In this document: one piece after another, positions 13,785 through 14,147 of the stretch | Layout of the letters: each line of letters opens with the position of its first letter | Numbering within the stretch: the first letter of the stretch is position 1 | Source: Polynucleobacter meluiroseus | Lineage (GTDB): Bacteria; Verrucomicrobiota; Verrucomicrobiia; Opitutales; UBA953 | DNA: 14,147 bases | Assembly (NCBI GenBank): GCA_943323725.2 | Contig: CALPIW020000014.1 | Location: 1 to 14,147 of the forward strand | Reading direction: 5' to 3' | Translations under genes and position numbers: made by a program | The notes under the pieces: model-generated | Databases searched by the model: none | What the model was told of the DNA's origin: nothing | What the model saw: the letters and a program-made list of their open reading frames with translations, nothing else

Positions 13785-13812
13785 AGCCTTGCCGAATCCC
13801 GCGGACCGTCAA
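13785..13812 (-). promoter_or_regulatory. Promoter candidate for the UPF0114 gene, leaderless type
   Basis: On the minus strand, TTGACG (13812-13807) and AAGGCT (13790-13785) are 16 bp apart, and the second hexamer ends 6 nt before the ATG at 13778. The -35 is five of six to consensus, the -10 poor by the TATAAT standard but similar in place and sequence to TAGCCT and TAGTCT before two other genes in the window. Confidence 0.3.
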
Positions 13813-13830
13813 GCCGACGAAATATCAGGC

Positions 13831-13878
13831 GGATAGAAGATAATAGAAGGCAGATGGAAGATGGACGATGGAGGATAT
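13831..13878. repeat. Degenerate 7-bp purine-rich tandem repeat
   Basis: Four consecutive heptamers CAGATGG, AAGATGG, ACGATGG and AGGATAT occupy 13851-13878, preceded by related purine-rich sequence (GATAGAAGATAATAGAAGG, 13832-13850). It lies upstream of the UPF0114 gene and does not look coding: it is AT-richer than the genes and short-period. Confidence 0.6.
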
Positions 13879-13920
13879 GCTGAAAACGATCGCTCCGGCC
13901 GAGGCATGACCGTAGGCCAG

Positions 13921-13963
13921 CCAGCGTCGTTTCGCTGGGTAGGGCGGGCTCTCCGAGCACGCC
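13921..13963. repeat. Paired hairpins, REP-like intergenic element
   Basis: Hairpin 1: CCAGCG (13921-13926) and CGCTGG (13933-13938) form a perfect 6-bp stem with a 6-nt loop. Hairpin 2: GGCG-G-GCTC (13943-13951) pairs with GAGC-A-CGCC (13955-13963) around TCC, with one G-A mismatch. Two adjacent palindromes in an intergenic region suggest a dispersed REP-like element. I have a vague memory of similar GGGCGGGCTCTCCGAGC palindromes in Opitutaceae genomes, unverified. Confidence 0.45.
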
Positions 13964-13986
13964 GTCCTCACACCCTCTCCTCCGGC

Positions 13987-14018
13987 CAACTGGCCAACGG
14001 TTCAACCGATCAACTGAA
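13987..14018. repeat. Degenerate 8-bp CAAC tandem repeat
   Basis: Four consecutive octamers CAACTGGC, CAACGGTT, CAACCGAT and CAACTGAA fill 13987-14018, each beginning with CAAC at an exact 8-bp period. It begins 3 bp downstream of the stop codon of the minus-strand partial gene. Confidence 0.6.
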
Positions 14019-14020
14019 GC

Positions 14021-14147
14021 TCAGACTCCCGCGCTCGCCGCGGCGTCGCCGAGCGGATTGGCGTTAGGCTCACGCAAATAGGCGTCGGCCTTGGCGGAGA
14101 CGATCACGCCGTAATTGATGGTGCCGAGCCAGCCGGACATGATGATG
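14021..14147 (-). CDS. C-terminal fragment of an unidentified protein; 5' part beyond window
   Basis: The last 41 residues of an open frame entering from the right edge are visible, with a hydrophobic stretch (IIMSGWLGTINYGVIVSA) followed by a polar tail (KADAYLREPNANPLGD) and a TGA stop at 14021-14023. The pattern suits the last membrane helix and cytoplasmic tail of a transporter, but the family cannot be named from this. A separate 39-residue ORF starting at the ATG at 14140 is possible but less likely. Confidence 0.6.
   Translation of the reverse strand, partial: IIMSGWLGTINYGVIVSAKADAYLREPNANPLGDAAASAGV

Noticed and set aside
1..14147. CRISPR array, tRNA, rRNA, insertion sequence, toxin-antitoxin or phage genes
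   Set aside because: I saw no regularly spaced direct repeats of CRISPR length, no tRNA cloverleaf, no transposase or integrase motifs and no small-gene defence pair.

Overview
This GC-rich window reads as chromosomal DNA from a Verrucomicrobiota-like bacterium, most likely an Opitutia-type lineage, with Planctomycetota as the alternative. The assignment rests on gene content: a planctomycete/verrucomicrobia-type heme protein (PSCyt1 plus DUF1549), two exported type I sulfatases, a DUF1080 protein, and a monoheme protein of a type I associate with these phyla. Almost no start codon has a Shine-Dalgarno sequence. The taxonomic call is inference, because no rRNA or other phylogenetic marker is present.

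Layout, left to right. Positions 1-3393 form a minus-strand, operon-like block: sulfatase, then a lactonase-family lipoprotein, then a PSCyt1/DUF1549 heme protein that runs off the left edge. Positions 3394-3681 are a divergent control region with a promoter candidate and a perfect palindrome. Positions 3682-5979 (plus strand) hold a compact sigma-70 family factor, followed 42 bp later by an exported monoheme protein. A convergent SGNH esterase (6043-6831, minus) has a strong intrinsic terminator beyond its stop. Positions 6930-7981 (plus) hold a cupin and a VTT/TVP38-type membrane protein whose genes overlap by 4 bp (ATGA). A DUF1080 protein (7982-8647, minus) abuts that pair tail to tail. 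Positions 8738-12155 (plus) hold a second sulfatase and an S9-family peptidase, followed by a terminator. Positions 12415-13224 (plus) encode an unrecognised cytoplasmic protein with a structured leader. It overlaps tail to tail with a UPF0114/YqhA-type membrane protein (13218-13778, minus). The right-hand intergenic region is a mosaic of degenerate tandem repeats and hairpins, and the window ends in the C-terminus of another minus-strand gene.

Taken together, many of the genes encode exported enzymes that would act on sulfated, esterified glycans and proteins: two sulfatases, an SGNH esterase, a DUF1080 (3-keto-disaccharide hydrolase type) domain, a lactonase-like propeller, an oligopeptidase and two c-type heme proteins. 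The most coherent hypothesis is an oxidative route for sulfated sugars in the periplasm, in which desulfation is coupled to heme-dependent oxidation and lactone hydrolysis. That is inference from neighbourhood and family.

The most unusual signals are a sulfatase whose CxPSR activation motif reads CGPSL, and a sigma factor with conserved -35-reading residues but altered -10-reading residues. Several promoter-like elements sit so close to the ATG that the mRNAs would be leaderless.
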